64,000 nt of DNA from Bostrychus sinensis (lineage: Eukaryota > Chordata > Actinopteri > Gobiiformes > Eleotridae), in contig CM036256.1 of NCBI GenBank assembly GCA_020698575.1, positions 1,340,910 through 1,404,909 on the forward strand, given 5' to 3'. Shown here one piece after another: positions 45,855 to 57,285 of this stretch. The position numbers were made by a program, and so were the translations under genes. The notes beneath the pieces were generated by a model. The model was not told the DNA's origin, did not search any database, and was given only the letters and a program-made list of their open reading frames with translations. Each line of letters begins with the position of its first letter. Position 1 is the stretch's first letter.

Positions 45855-46028
45855 CTCAGAGTCTCCAGTCGACAGTCTGGACTCTGCAGAAAACCACACA
45901 GATGATCCACTACAGAGGCAGACAGTTTACTCCAACTCAGGTCCAGATGTGTGAGATGTGAGGGGTTGGACTTCAGAGCTGAGGCCAGAGAGGAACAGCT
46001 GCTCTCTGACAAACCACAGCTCTCCAAT
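45855..46028 (-). CDS. Gene B LRR exon 2 (CGLS type)
   Basis: Encodes LESCGLSESSCSSLASAL and LTHLDLSWSKLSASVVDHL; Asp replaces Lys in VVKHL. Donor G|GTCAGT with an open read-through tail. Confidence 0.88.
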
Positions 46029-46324
46029 CTGAATAAAGAATAAATGATGTGATTAAAGTCCATTGTAAACTCAGATGAGGTTTATAGATAAAACTGTGAA
46101 CTGTCTGTGACTCTGGTTTACTGTTACATAATAATTTTATCAGCATTGTATAAATTACTTAAATATTTAATATTAACCTCATTTTGAGTGAAATACATTT
46201 TAAACTATTGCTGCCTTTAGCTCAGACTCCACTGATTCCTGTCAGGAGCCACTTCATGTTCACTGTAAAGTTTCATGTTTGGAGCAGGGTCACACTCTGT
46301 ATTTACTCTGTGTCAGTACTTCTC

Positions 46325-46390
46325 CACTACACAATACTACAGTACTACAATACTACAGTACTACAATACTACAGTACTACAATACTACTG
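46325..46390. repeat. ACTACAATACTACAGT microsatellite-like tract
   Basis: Short tandem ACTACAATACTACAGT units next to the foldback element. Absent from the matching part of gene A. Confidence 0.7.
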
Positions 46391-46404
46391 TTTATTACTA
46401 AAGC

Positions 46405-46613
46405 GTGGTAGCTCCTTTCTTGTTACAAACATTACCAATACAAAGTAGGTTTGAGGCTAAAAACTGGAGGCACAAGACTGCTGACAGTATTAAAAGTCCT
46501 TTATTGTACAGCGGGACGCCAGTGTTTGGACCTAGGAGGTCTTCATCAGGGCGGACATTTCTAACCCTGATGAAGACCTCCTTTAATGTTTGGAACAAGA
46601 AAGTTACTGCCAC
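46405..46613. mobile_element. Foldback (long inverted repeat) element
   Basis: Outer arms 46405-46434 and 46584-46613 are imperfect reverse complements (core TTCTTGTTACAAACATTA against TAATGTTTGGAACAAGAA). Inner arms AGGAGGTCTTCATCAGGG (46534-46551) and CCCTGATGAAGACCTCCT (46565-46582) are perfect, separated by 13 bp. Related GTCTTCATCAGGG sequence occurs near 15490 and 61070. Confidence 0.6.
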
Positions 46614-46629
46614 ACTTTAGTTTGGAACC

Positions 46630-47332
46630 TGTTCTGTCTACATCCTTGAAGAGCACCTGACTGGCAAATATTTTTATAAACATTTTTTGACCCAGTGAAG
46701 AACTCCCATTTGTGATTTTTAATTTAATTTCTGTTTATAGTTTGAACTTTACATCTACTGTTCTGCCTGGGTTTGTTTTGATGAAAGGAGTCAATCATGT
46801 GACCTTTTTTATATTTATGTTGTATATTTTAGCTTTTTTCAGACTTTATATATAATTTATACCACACCTTTTGTTTTTGATGCATGTTCACATTATTTTC
46901 TTACTTGCTGCCCTTTATTCTGTATTAAGAGCCTTAACAAGTGAATTTCTCTGCTGTGAGGTTAATAAAGTTCAATTTTATCTTAATCTCTTATCAGTGT
47001 CTGTTTCTCTTCCCTGTCTCCGACCCATCAGCTCTGCACTGTTTAATCTGACTCTTTATCATTGATGTCATTTTCACCTGCGACATATATAAGGATTTAC
47101 TTTACTGTATATTTATTCATTTTACTGTATTCTATTGAATACTTTATTTATATACTTTATTAATATTTTATTTATTTATATATCTTAGTGTATAGTCTGT
47201 AACTTTACTTTAATTTTTATGCATCAACTCCCAAAACCTTAAAAACCTTTTCCTTTCACCAGATTCAGTTCAGTGGCTCGTGCTCCAAAACCAACCGTCT
47301 CCTCAGACATAATACTGCTAATGAGCACTGAC
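46630..47332. other. Intron between LRR exons 1 and 2 of gene B
   Basis: Begins near CATCCTTGAAGAGCACCTGA like gene A; AT-rich, with no recognised element apart from the foldback on its left. Confidence 0.5.
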
Positions 47333-47506
47333 CTCAGAGCGGTGAGTTCACAGAGAGGACTCTCAAGTCCAGCACACAGCAGAGAAACTCCTGAGTCAGT
47401 CAGGTTAGTTCTACTCAGATCCAACTCTCTCAGATGGGAGGGGCTGGACTTCAGCGCCGAGGCCACCACTTCACAGTGAGTCTCTGAGAGGCTGCACTTA
47501 CAAAGT
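47333..47506 (-). CDS. Gene B LRR exon 1 (conserved first LRR)
   Basis: A 174-bp exon encoding LCKCSLSETHCEVVASAL and LRELDLSRTNLTDSGVSL, one residue different from gene A in the parts compared. Donor G|GTCAGT. Confidence 0.88.
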
Positions 47507-47605
47507 CTGAAAAAGAAGAAACAGATCATGTCAGTAGTTCTATATTTTATTTGACTCCTGATAGAAAGCGATGTATAAAGCTGCTGTTTGTGAAGGAGGA
47601 CTGAC

Positions 47606-48966
47606 CGAGCCTTCCTGCAGTTCCTCACCGCTGGGATCAGTCTCAGTCGACCCTCAGGAGATGTATTGTACTGGTTTAGGTCCAGTTCATCCAGGACCTG
47701 CTCTGACATCTGCAGCATGTAGGCCAGAGCCGAGCACTGGATCTCAGACAGTTTCTTCTCTGATCCACCTCCAGACTTCAGGAAGTCCTGGATCTGCTGC
47801 TGAACCGACTGGTCCTTCATTTCTATCAGACAGTGGAAGATGTTGATGCTTCTGTCGGGAGAGATATCCTCAGAGTTCAGCTCTTTAAGGTTTTTAATGA
47901 CTTCTGGGATTTGTGATTGTTTTGTTGGACTCAGTAGACCTCCTAAAAGTCTCTGGTTGGACTCCAGACTGAGGCCATGAAGGAACTGCACAAACAGGTC
48001 CAGGTGGCCGTTTGGACTCCTCAGGGATATTTCCAGTGATATTTTGAGAAACACATTTAGTTTTAATTCACTGTGAACATCCAGAAATGTCTTTAACACA
48101 TCTGTGTTGTTGGTGAAACAGTGGTGCATGTAAACCGCAGCCAGAAACTCCTGGACGCTCAGATGGACGAAGCAGTAGACTGATCTGTTGAAGATGACAC
48201 TCTCTCGTTTGAAGATCTCTGTACAGAGTCCTGAGTAGACCGAGGCCTCGGTCAGGTCCAGACCCACCTGCTCCAGGTCTTCTTGGTAGAACATGATGTT
48301 TCCTGTCTGCAGATGTTCAAAGGCCAGTCTCCCCAGCTTCAGAAGGATGTCCACATCTGTCTCTGTCAGCTTCTGTTCAGTCTCAGGACTAACCTTCTGA
48401 ACAAGAGCCTTCCAGAAACTTTTCTCCTTCTCTGGCCTGGCCTCAGGTCTTGGTGGGTACTTCCTCTTCCTGTGCGTCTGCACTAACAGGAAGTGAGTGT
48501 ACATGTCGGTGAGGGTCTGGGGCAGGGCTTCTTCATGAGCGGTTCTCAACATGTGGTCCAGGACTGTGGCTGTGATCCAGCAGAAGACTGGGATCTGACA
48601 CATGATGTGGAGGCTGCGGGACGTCCTGATGTGGGACAGGACTCTGTCACACTGCTCTTCATCTGTGAACCTCTTCCTGAAGTACTTCTCCTTCTGTTTG
48701 TCAGTGATGAAGCCCCTGACCTCTGTGACCCTCTGCACACACTCAGCAGGGATCTGATTGGCTGCTGCTGGTCTGGAGGTGATCCATATAAGGGCAGAAG
48801 GAAGCAGAGTGCCTTTGATGAGGTTTACCAACAGTACGCTGACCTCTGACCTCTGTGTGACCTCAGAGATGAGCTCACAGGTGAAATCCAGAGACAGTCT
48901 GCTCTCGTCGAGGCCGTCGAAGATAAACAGGAGTTTAGAGACGGACAGAGTCTGTGCTGTGAGCGT
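47606..48966 (-). CDS. Gene B exon 8, NACHT Walker B through helical region
   Basis: A 1361-bp exon, open throughout. Walker B LFIFDGLDESRLSLDF, sensor strand ALIWITSRPAAANQIP, FVHLSVQEFLAAVY and SALAYMLQMSE are all present. Compared with gene A it has ten extra codons (PPRPEARPEK) after HRKRKY. Donor CG|GTCAGT. The intron to exon 7 is 9,954 bp because of nested transposons, against 454 bp in gene A. Its integrity contrasts with the frameshift in exon 7. Confidence 0.92.
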
Positions 48967-49424
48967 CTGTGGATTCAACAATAACACAAGTCCAGTCAGA
49001 ACAACACAAGAATATATTTAAAGTCATAATATTGTCTTTCCATAACAATTAAACATTTCACCACAGTCAGATTTATGCCACATCGTCGACCCACAGACAG
49101 CAGAGACAGGTTTTGTGAAAGAGCTCCTTGTGTAATCTCACTGTTATTTCAGTTTAGTTCAAATACTATGGGGTTCCGTCCCTGGGCTGTTCCTGTTCCT
49201 GTCAGACTTCCTGTTTGTGCCGGTGGAATTGCAAAGGTGATGTGGTTTGGCTTTTTGTAAATTGCTATTGGATTATGGTTGAAATCATTTGACCAGAAGT
49301 TGGACCTTTAAGCACGAGTTAACGCACCTTGGATTATTAAAAGCTTGTCATTCAAGCTAGTTGGCGGCGAAGGTAACTAGCCGCTAAATGCGCTAGCAAA
49401 CGCCGCTCTGTGGTGGCATGAAGA

Positions 49425-49847
<423 letters not shown>

Positions 49848-49859
49848 TATCATTTCAAA

Positions 49860-50722
49860 CTGGAACATTTCCGAGCAATATGAAAATTGTGAACTACAGG
49901 CCTGTCTCCTTGTTCCCTCAATTTTCAAAAATATTAGAGAAATTATTTAATAACAGATTAGAAAAATTTATAGATAAATATGAAATAATTAATGAAAGTC
50001 AGTATGGCTTTCGAATAAAGCATTCAACATCAATGGCAGTAATTAATGCTGTTGAAGAAATCACTACTGCTATGAACGACAAAAAATAAAAATATACAGT
50101 TGGAATATTTATTGATTTGAAAAAAGCATTTGACATGTTTAATCATTGTATATTACTGGATAAATTAGAAAGGTATGGTATTAGGGGAGTGGCTTTGACT
50201 TGGGTCAAAAGTTATTTAACTGAGAGACAGCAGTTTGTGAAGACGGGAGATGATACATCCAGGTGTTTGGGCATTGCTTGTGAGGTCCCCCAAGGGTCTA
50301 TTTTGGGTCCTAAGCTATTTAATCTATATATAAGTGATATATTTAATGTATCTAAGTTATTAAAATTAATATTGTTTGCTGATGATAAATATATTTTATT
50401 CTTGTAATAATTATAGTAATCATATTAATATTAATAATAATTAATTAATGAAATAAAAATTATGGATGGATATAAATAAATTATCTTTAAATTTAGATAA
50501 GACAAAAGTTATGTTTTTTGGTAACTATAAGCAGAATCCAAATCTCAGTCAAATAAAGAGAGATGATGTAATAGCAAGAGTTTCAGAAATAAAATTTTTA
50601 GGAATAAATATTGATAATACTCTAAGCTGGAAACCACATCAGATGTATACAATCTAAACTTTCAAAGAACATTGCAATAATAAATAAAGTTAAATATGTC
50701 CTTGAATATAATGCACTCCATA
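49860..50722 (+). pseudogene. LINE reverse transcriptase, broken
   Basis: NYRPVSLFPQFSKILEKLF, QYGFRIKHSTSMAVINAVEE, GIFIDLKKAFDMFNH, VPQGSILGPKLFNLYISDI and FADD (followed by K) are RT blocks of a CR1/Jockey-group LINE, a different family from the one at 1531. Stops at about 50087 and 50405. The domain is interrupted at 50727 by BEL/Pao. Confidence 0.75.
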
Positions 50723-50727
50723 TATTG

Positions 50728-51031
50728 TGTTGAGGCGCTTTGTGTTGGTAAGGTAGGCACGCATGCTGTAGAGGTGTAGGGACAATAGCTATTGTGGTGT
50801 ATCAAAAAACGAGTTGAAAACGTCTTTAGAGTGTCCTGACGAATGTCATCAATTTATTGTAAAATAAGCACACACAAAAAAAGCAAGCAAACTTACAAAA
50901 TGAACTTGTCCCAGCGTTTCCCATAAGCATGGTCTAAACCGTATGCCACTACCAGCGCCACACCTGTACCTAATTGGCGTGGCTTTTAAATCTGTGGGCC
51001 ACTCCCAGAGTGCCTCTGATTGGCTCCACCA
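50728..51031 (-). repeat. BEL/Pao 3' LTR
   Basis: Begins TGTTGAGGCGCTTTGTG and ends GGCTCCACCA on the plus strand. Almost identical to the LTR at 56366-56669. Confidence 0.9.
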
Positions 51032-51365
51032 TTCCGGCCCCTAATTGTTCATGGCCAACAGACATAACAATTATAAACAAATATTTAAGTGGAGTCAATT
51101 ATAGCAAATTAAAATCAAACTCAAATATTTTCATATTGACATCCAGTCCAAATATAAAGTTTCCATTATTTAAACATTTACCTTAGATTTAATGCTTGTT
51201 GGAAAAATCTACCAATTAATAGGTCAATAAACCTTTCCACTATAAATTTCACATGCCAGTTTACTATACGAGTAGTAACAGAGTTTAGTTGTCATTTTTT
51301 ACCAACAGGCACAACTTCGTCACTGGTCGTCTCATTATATTTGTCTTTGTTTTGATTTCAACAGA
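51032..51365. other. BEL/Pao region between integrase and 3' LTR
   Basis: AT-rich sequence with no convincing frame. Next to the LTR the minus strand has a short purine run (AGGGGCCGGAA) that could be the polypurine tract. Confidence 0.4.
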
Positions 51366-52259
51366 TCAAACTACTCCATATTTGTCTGGAAATGTATTTA
51401 TGATTCTTCCAATCATCCAGGAATTGCATGGTGCTGAAGAATCTGCTATTAGCACAATATCTCCCACTGCTAAATTTCGTTTTAACTGATTCCATTTTTG
51501 TCTCTCTTGTAAATTAGTCAGGTATTCTTTGGACCACCTTTTCCAAAAAAGATCTGCAATATACTGTGCTTGTTTCCATCTTCTTCGTGCATATAGATCT
51601 TGCTGGTCGAATACGCCAGGAGGGAGAGTTGGTTTCCGTTTCAGCGTGAGAAGATGATTGGGCGTTAAAGGTTCCAAGTCACATGGATCCTCAGATACTT
51701 TGGTGATGGGTCTGTCATTAAGAACAACTTCTGCTTCGCATAAAACAGTGTGCAAAATTTCATCAGTTAAAGTTTGTTGATGTAAAACTGAGCACAACAC
51801 TCTCCGAATCAGTTTGATCATGCTTTCCCAAGCACCTCCATGATGAGAAGCAGTGGGTGGATTAAAGGTCCATTTAATGTCATGGTACAACAGTGTTTTT
51901 TCTATTTTTTCATAATTCAAATTTGCTATTGTATTCCTTAACTCTTTTTCAGCTCCAGTAAAGTTTGTGCCATTGTCGGATCTAAAGTGTGAAACTGGTC
52001 CTCTCCTGCACAAGAAACGTCGAATGGCGCTGATGCAAGAGTCTGTGTCCAATGAATGTGCCACTTCTATGTGTACAGCTCTACTGGCCATGCATGAGAA
52101 GATGACCCCATAGCGTTTTACATGCGAACGTCCATGCTTGACCTCTATAGGTCCAAAGTAGTCAACGCCTACATTGGTGAATGGAGGCAAGTCTGGAGTT
52201 ATTCTCTCCTTGGGAAGGTCCGCCATTCTTTGTTGACATTGTGAAGATGAAGTGATCAC
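51366..52259 (-). pseudogene. BEL/Pao integrase core, N-terminus deleted
   Basis: Core with all three catalytic acids: D in VGVDYFGP, D in FRSDNGTNF and E in HHGGAWESMIKLIRR. The C-terminal part includes PLTPNHLLTLKRKPTLPPG and RRRWKQAQYIADLFWKRW, characteristic of Pao-type integrases. The zinc-binding HHCC region is absent because of the same deletion. It overlaps the upstream frame by about 98 bp. Confidence 0.9.
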
Positions 52260-55200
52260 TTTCCATGCACCACTGTAGTCCTAGGGCTCTTTCAGTTGGG
52301 AGTTGGTCTTTATCCAAATCTAGGACACTTATATTTTTTGAATGTTCTTTTTCAGGAATGGCTTGAAGAATGGTTCGGTTGTTACTGATCCACTGAGTGA
52401 GATGAAATCCTCCCTTATGACATAGATCACTCAAGTCATTGGCAACTTGTATTGCTTCTCCAATAGATGGTGAACTTTTCAAGCAATCATCCACATAGAA
52501 GTTTCTATTAACTGTCTCAATTACCTCCTCTGTGTACTGTAGGCAATTATCCATAGCGGTTTTTCTCAAAGCATAACAGGCACAGCTAGGAGACGAGACC
52601 GCTCCAAATAGGTGCACAGTCATTCTGTATTCTGCCACTTCCTTAGTTAGGTCTCCATTAGGCCACCACAGAAATCGAAGGAAGTCTTTGTGTTCTTCAG
52701 CAACCTTGACCTGGTAAAACATTGATTTGATATCAGACATAAATGCAAGAGGTTCTTGTCTAAATCTTAACAGCACTCCAATTAGTGAGCTTGTAAGGTT
52801 TGGACCTTGCAAAAGTTCATCATTCAAAGAAGTTCCTTTAAATTTGGCTCCACAATCAAATACAACCCGCAGTTTTCCTTTACGTGGGTGGTATACACCA
52901 TGATGTGGAATATAGTAGACATTGTTCTCACCAGGTCGTAGCTGAGTTCCAGGTACTAGCTCAGCAAATCCGCTGCTTAAAACATCCTCCATAAATGCAG
53001 TATAATCTTTGTGAAATGTCTCATTTCTTTCCATTTTCTTTTTTAGGCCATTGATGCGTTGTTGAGCTACACACCGATTGTTTGGCAGATTGATATTTGG
53101 GTCCTTGAATGGTAACTGTAACCAGTAGTGTCCTTTGCCATGTCTTACTGATTGCTCCATAATGTGCATGAACCTTGCATCCTCCTGAGACAGCTCTTCT
53201 TTATCCTCCTCATCATTGAAATCGTATTTATATTGTTTCTCCAAAAGTCTCTCAAGTGTTTGTATTGATGTTCGTGCTACAGTAGAAATGTGACAGTCTC
53301 CATTAAACTTGTCATAAGTGTCACTAGAGCCATTAACAACCCATCCCAACAGAGTTTTAATGGCAAAGGGTCCTTCTCCCTGACTGTTCACTACTTCCCA
53401 GGGTTCATGCAACTTTGAGGCATCTGTGCCTATTAAAAGCTCTACTTCAGCTTCAATTTTGGGAAGTTGCACATGACACAGGTAAGGCCACTGCTCAATG
53501 TCTTCTTGTGTAATGCTATTAGCTGTACTTACTGGCATTTGTTTTTGTGTGTACACAGCTGGTAGCTCGAAAAACTCTGTCCCATTATGTTTTGAAATTT
53601 CAAGGTCCTTCAAGAGGTAAGTAGAAGTGGTTGTGATTGGACTCATAGTTAACAGGCAGATTTTGGATTTTTTCCCAGTTAAATTAAGCTTATGCATCAG
53701 GGTTTCAGTACAAAATGTTGATGTGGATCCATTATCCAAAAATGCGTAAGTATGTACCAGCTTATTTCCTTTTTTTGACTTTACTGTAACAGGTAGTATT
53801 GAAAGTTTCCCACAGACACCGGCCCCAGTATGGCTTGCACAGGACTGAGAAGATAAAGTATTTGTAGTTGGCCCATATGCACAGGGTTGAGTGCCATTTG
53901 TACCTACTGACTTGTCAACATTAATGGTAGTATGTAGAGCAGCTGGATGGCTTAATTTACATTTGTTACACGTCATTGGTTTATTGCATTGTTTGGCAAA
54001 ATGTCCCAGTTTAAGACATTTAAAACAAGCTCCTTTTTCCTTTAGGAAACTTATTTTTTCACGATGCTGTTTTACGATAAACTGTTGACAGTTGTTTAGT
54101 GAATGAGTTTGTGAACAGAACAGACATTTGAATGTGTTTGTAGTATTTTCTTTACTCCATTCCTTTTTACCTTTGGTTTGCAAGTTGTTTGTAGAAGGTA
54201 CATTAATAGTGAAATTGTCATGTTTTGTTTTTGGTTTGAACATTTCAGTTTTTCCAGGTTTAACACGGTCCATACTTTGAAGGTCTCCAAATATTGGATC
54301 GCTTATAATCTTCAATTGACGTTCCACAAAAACTACAATATCACTGAAGTTTGGTCTGCGATGATGAGCTTCTTGTATGTCACATGCAGCATTTCTAAAC
54401 TGGTCTCTCATTTTATATGGCAGTTTGGATATGATTGTTTTAAGGTTCACTGACATATTGAGCTCATTTAGATTGGCTAAGTCAGACATTGCATTACTGC
54501 ACCCTCGTAGAAATAAGGCATAGTCTTGAAGAAGGGAAACATTTTCAACCTTGATACTCGGCCAGTTGAGTACCTTTTGCATGTATGCATTTGTGAGTTT
54601 GGTTTCATTTCCAAAATGTTCTTGTAGTAATGCTTTCGCCTTTTCAAATCCTGCTTCGGGTGTCATGTAAAGAAAACTCTGGACCAGCTCTCTTGGGCGC
54701 TCTCTGGTGTATCTTTCGAGAAAGTACATGCAGTCCCCTTTAGATGTACACTTGTCCTCCACACAATGTTTAAACGCTTGAATGAATACTTTGTACTTTA
54801 ATGGATCACCATCAAAAATTGGAATGTCTCTGGGTGGGAGTTGTGTAGCGTTATGCTGTTGAATGAGCAGATCAGAAATGTCATTTTGTTTTTGAAGAAA
54901 CTGTACCAGAAAGTTTTCCTCTTGGCCTTGTAGTGGTTGTGCAAGCAAGTATTGGTCTTGTTTGGTGGTGTATTTTTCAGGTTTTTTCTTTGCTTTTGAG
55001 ACATGGGAATTAATTCCGTCCGCAGCATATGCATCCAGTATACCAAGCTCAGCATTAGAAGCCTTTATTTCAGCCTCTAATTCCACCTTTTCAATTTTTC
55101 TTCTCATTTCCTCTATATGCATCTCCAGCCTGTGTTTCTCCTCCAAGGCAGCTTCTCGTGCCAGCAAAGAAGCTCGTTTGGCCTCAGCCTGAGCTCTCAC

Positions 55201-55746
55201 CATTGAGGACTTTGTAGAGGACTTTGACACTCTGCTTGATTTATAGCTTTCAAGACTTTTACAGGAAATGTTTGATTTTACATTTGATGCACTGTCTGTT
55301 GGATTAATGTCATCGTCACCATCCATATCATTATTACCACACATTAAATACTGAGACACACTCTGACAACACTCTTCAACACTTAAAAGTTTGGCCTTAA
55401 ACCAGGTTTCATGTTTATCCTTTTCAGTTTCTGGCAACAAATTGAGCAGACCTTTATGAGCATTCTTTGCATCATTAATGAGCACCTCATATTTGGAAAA
55501 CGTGCTTTTTACCTCATTGTGAAACCCAACATTAGACATCAACCCATATAAGACTTCCCTTACAGTAGCAGCTTTACTGAGAAGAGATTTCCGAGATTTC
55601 TCAAGGTCAGCTATTTTTATGAGAAGTGCCTTTTCTGTTAATTTAACAGGTCGTTTTTTAACAACTTCAGTTTTGTCTTCCACCATAGATGGCGGCTGAC
55701 ACAGTTCATTTTCCGGCAACCCTCCATTACCTTCAACGTTACTCAT
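52162..55746 (-). pseudogene. BEL/Pao Gag-protease-RT polyprotein, truncated
   Basis: 1194 codons starting MSNVEGNGGLPENE. Approximate order: coiled coil (LEEKHRLEMHIEEMRRKIEK) about 200-240; DUF1759-type Gag (PIFDGDPLKYKVFIQAF) about 310-450; zinc knuckles including CFKCLKLGHFAKQC about 560-610; aspartic protease FLDNGSTSTFC about 670; RT with GKLRVVFDCGAKFKG, SDIKSMFYQV and active-site YVDD about 960-1130. After HFIF the frame jumps into out-of-frame integrase sequence, the mark of an internal deletion. Confidence 0.9.
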
Positions 55747-56365
55747 TTTGACGCAACCAAAGACAACAGTAAAATATTAAATTAAACCGAGTTACCTTTT
55801 AAACGATGAAACAAAACAACCTTTAGTTCAAACAAAGTCCTTAAATTTAACACTTTTTAAATAGTCTTTATATCTTCTTCTGAATTACAGTTCTGTCTTT
55901 TACCAATGCACTGGGTTTATTTAGCGCTACGCATACCTCAAAACTTGATTTTCGTGCTCCCACACTTAAAGTTGATCGTAACGATCAGGTGCAGGCTGAA
56001 CTAGCCCGCCACTCCACAAGATCCTCTTAACCTTCCGGGAAGACCCAGTCGTTCCCGGTTTGGCTCCTCTACCGGCCCCGTTCACCTGGTCCCGGTGTCC
56101 GCAGCTCCAGCAGCAAGACCCAGTCTCACCGCTCCGGCTCCACCCGCACCAGCCGCCGGCGTCGCTCCGCGCCCAGGAAGACCCAGTCGTTCCCGGTTTG
56201 GCTCCGTTGATCCACGGCAACAGCTCCTCCACGCCAGGTGGCTTAGCTTCAGCACCCAGTGCTAAAACCAGACAAAGGGACAGGTACACTCCGCTTCAAC
56301 GTGCAGGGGAAAACCAGTCCAGGTGAGGTCATATCTCCAACACGGTCAGAACGGTTTAGACTTTA
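55747..56365. other. BEL/Pao 5' leader
   Basis: Non-coding leader between the 5' LTR and the Gag start. A GAAGACCCAGTCGTTCCCGG segment occurs twice (about 56038 and 56176). No tRNA-complementary site recognised. Confidence 0.5.
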
Positions 56366-56669
56366 TGTTGAGGCGCTTTGTGTTGGTAAGGTAGGCACGC
56401 ATGCTGTAGAGGTGTAGGGACAATAGCTATTGTGGTGTATCAAAAAACGAGTTGAAAACGTCTTTAGAGTGTCCTGACGAATGTCATCAATTTATTGTAA
56501 AATAAGCACACAAAAAAAAAGCAAGCAAACTTACAAAATGAACTTGTCCCAGCGTTTCCCATAAGCATGGTCTAAACCGTATGCCACTACCAGCGCCACA
56601 CCTGTACCTAATTGGCGTGGCTTTTAAATCTGTGGGCCGCTCCCAGAGTGCCTCTGATTGGCTCCACCA
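56366..56669 (-). repeat. BEL/Pao 5' LTR
   Basis: Same ends as the other LTR. Differences noted: one base in the A-rich tract following AATAAGCACACA, and GGGCCGCTCC in place of GGGCCACTCC. Confidence 0.9.
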
Positions 56670-56674
56670 TATTG

Positions 56675-57110
56675 TATCATTTATTGTATAGAGATTTGGG
56701 TTAATAACTATAAGAATTTAATACATCCACTTTTCATATTACAAAAACGTGCAGTCAGAATCATAAATAAGGTTGGTTATTGTGATCACACAAATTCTTT
56801 ATTTCTGCAGGCTAATCTTTTGAAACTCTGATTTAGTACATTTTTATACAGCTCAATTATTATTCAAAGCTGGTATCAAAGTATTACCTGGAAATATTCA
56901 AAGGTTATTTATAGAAAGAGAGGGGGGCTACAACCGAAGGGGGCATGGAAATGTTAAAGTCCAAGCAGTGAGAACCACCAGGAAAAGCTTTTGTGTCTGT
57001 GTGTGGGGTCAAACTGTGGAATGGTTTGGGGGCACAGCTCAAGCAATGTCCAAATATTCACCGCTTTAATTTGTTGTATAAAGAAATGGTCTTATTACAG
57101 AGGAGGGCAG
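56675..57110 (+). pseudogene. LINE C-terminal region, continuation after BEL/Pao
   Basis: The plus strand in shifting frames encodes FYTAQLLFKAGIKVLPGNIQ, RLFIEREGGYN and NLLYKEMVLLQRRAAD, the tail of the RT protein interrupted at 50722. Confidence 0.6.
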
Positions 57111-57285
57111 CTGACTGAGCTGGTTATCAGGTTTGTAGATGAGATATTAATATAGATAAATAAAGTTAGTCTACACAAATAGCTTATTAATATGAAATAA
57201 CTAAAAGCATACTGTCATAATTGGTATATATGTGTGTATATATTCGTATGATATATGTATGGATGTGTGTGTATGTATATATATA

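Larger units (their letters stand above)
50723..56674 (-). mobile_element. BEL/Pao LTR retrotransposon, both LTRs present, internally deleted
   Basis: Two 304-bp direct LTRs (50728-51031 and 56366-56669) with TG...CA ends, flanked by the 5-bp duplication TATTG (50723-50727 and 56670-56674). The coding strand is minus. I see only two base differences between the LTRs, so insertion was recent. Gag, protease and RT are in one long frame; RNase H and the integrase N-terminus are deleted; the integrase core remains. No Env frame. A primer site was not identified. Confidence 0.92.

Noticed and set aside
56060..56326. Proline-rich 88-codon frame in the BEL/Pao leader
   Set aside because: GC-rich non-coding leader with a short tandem duplication; no homology recognised.
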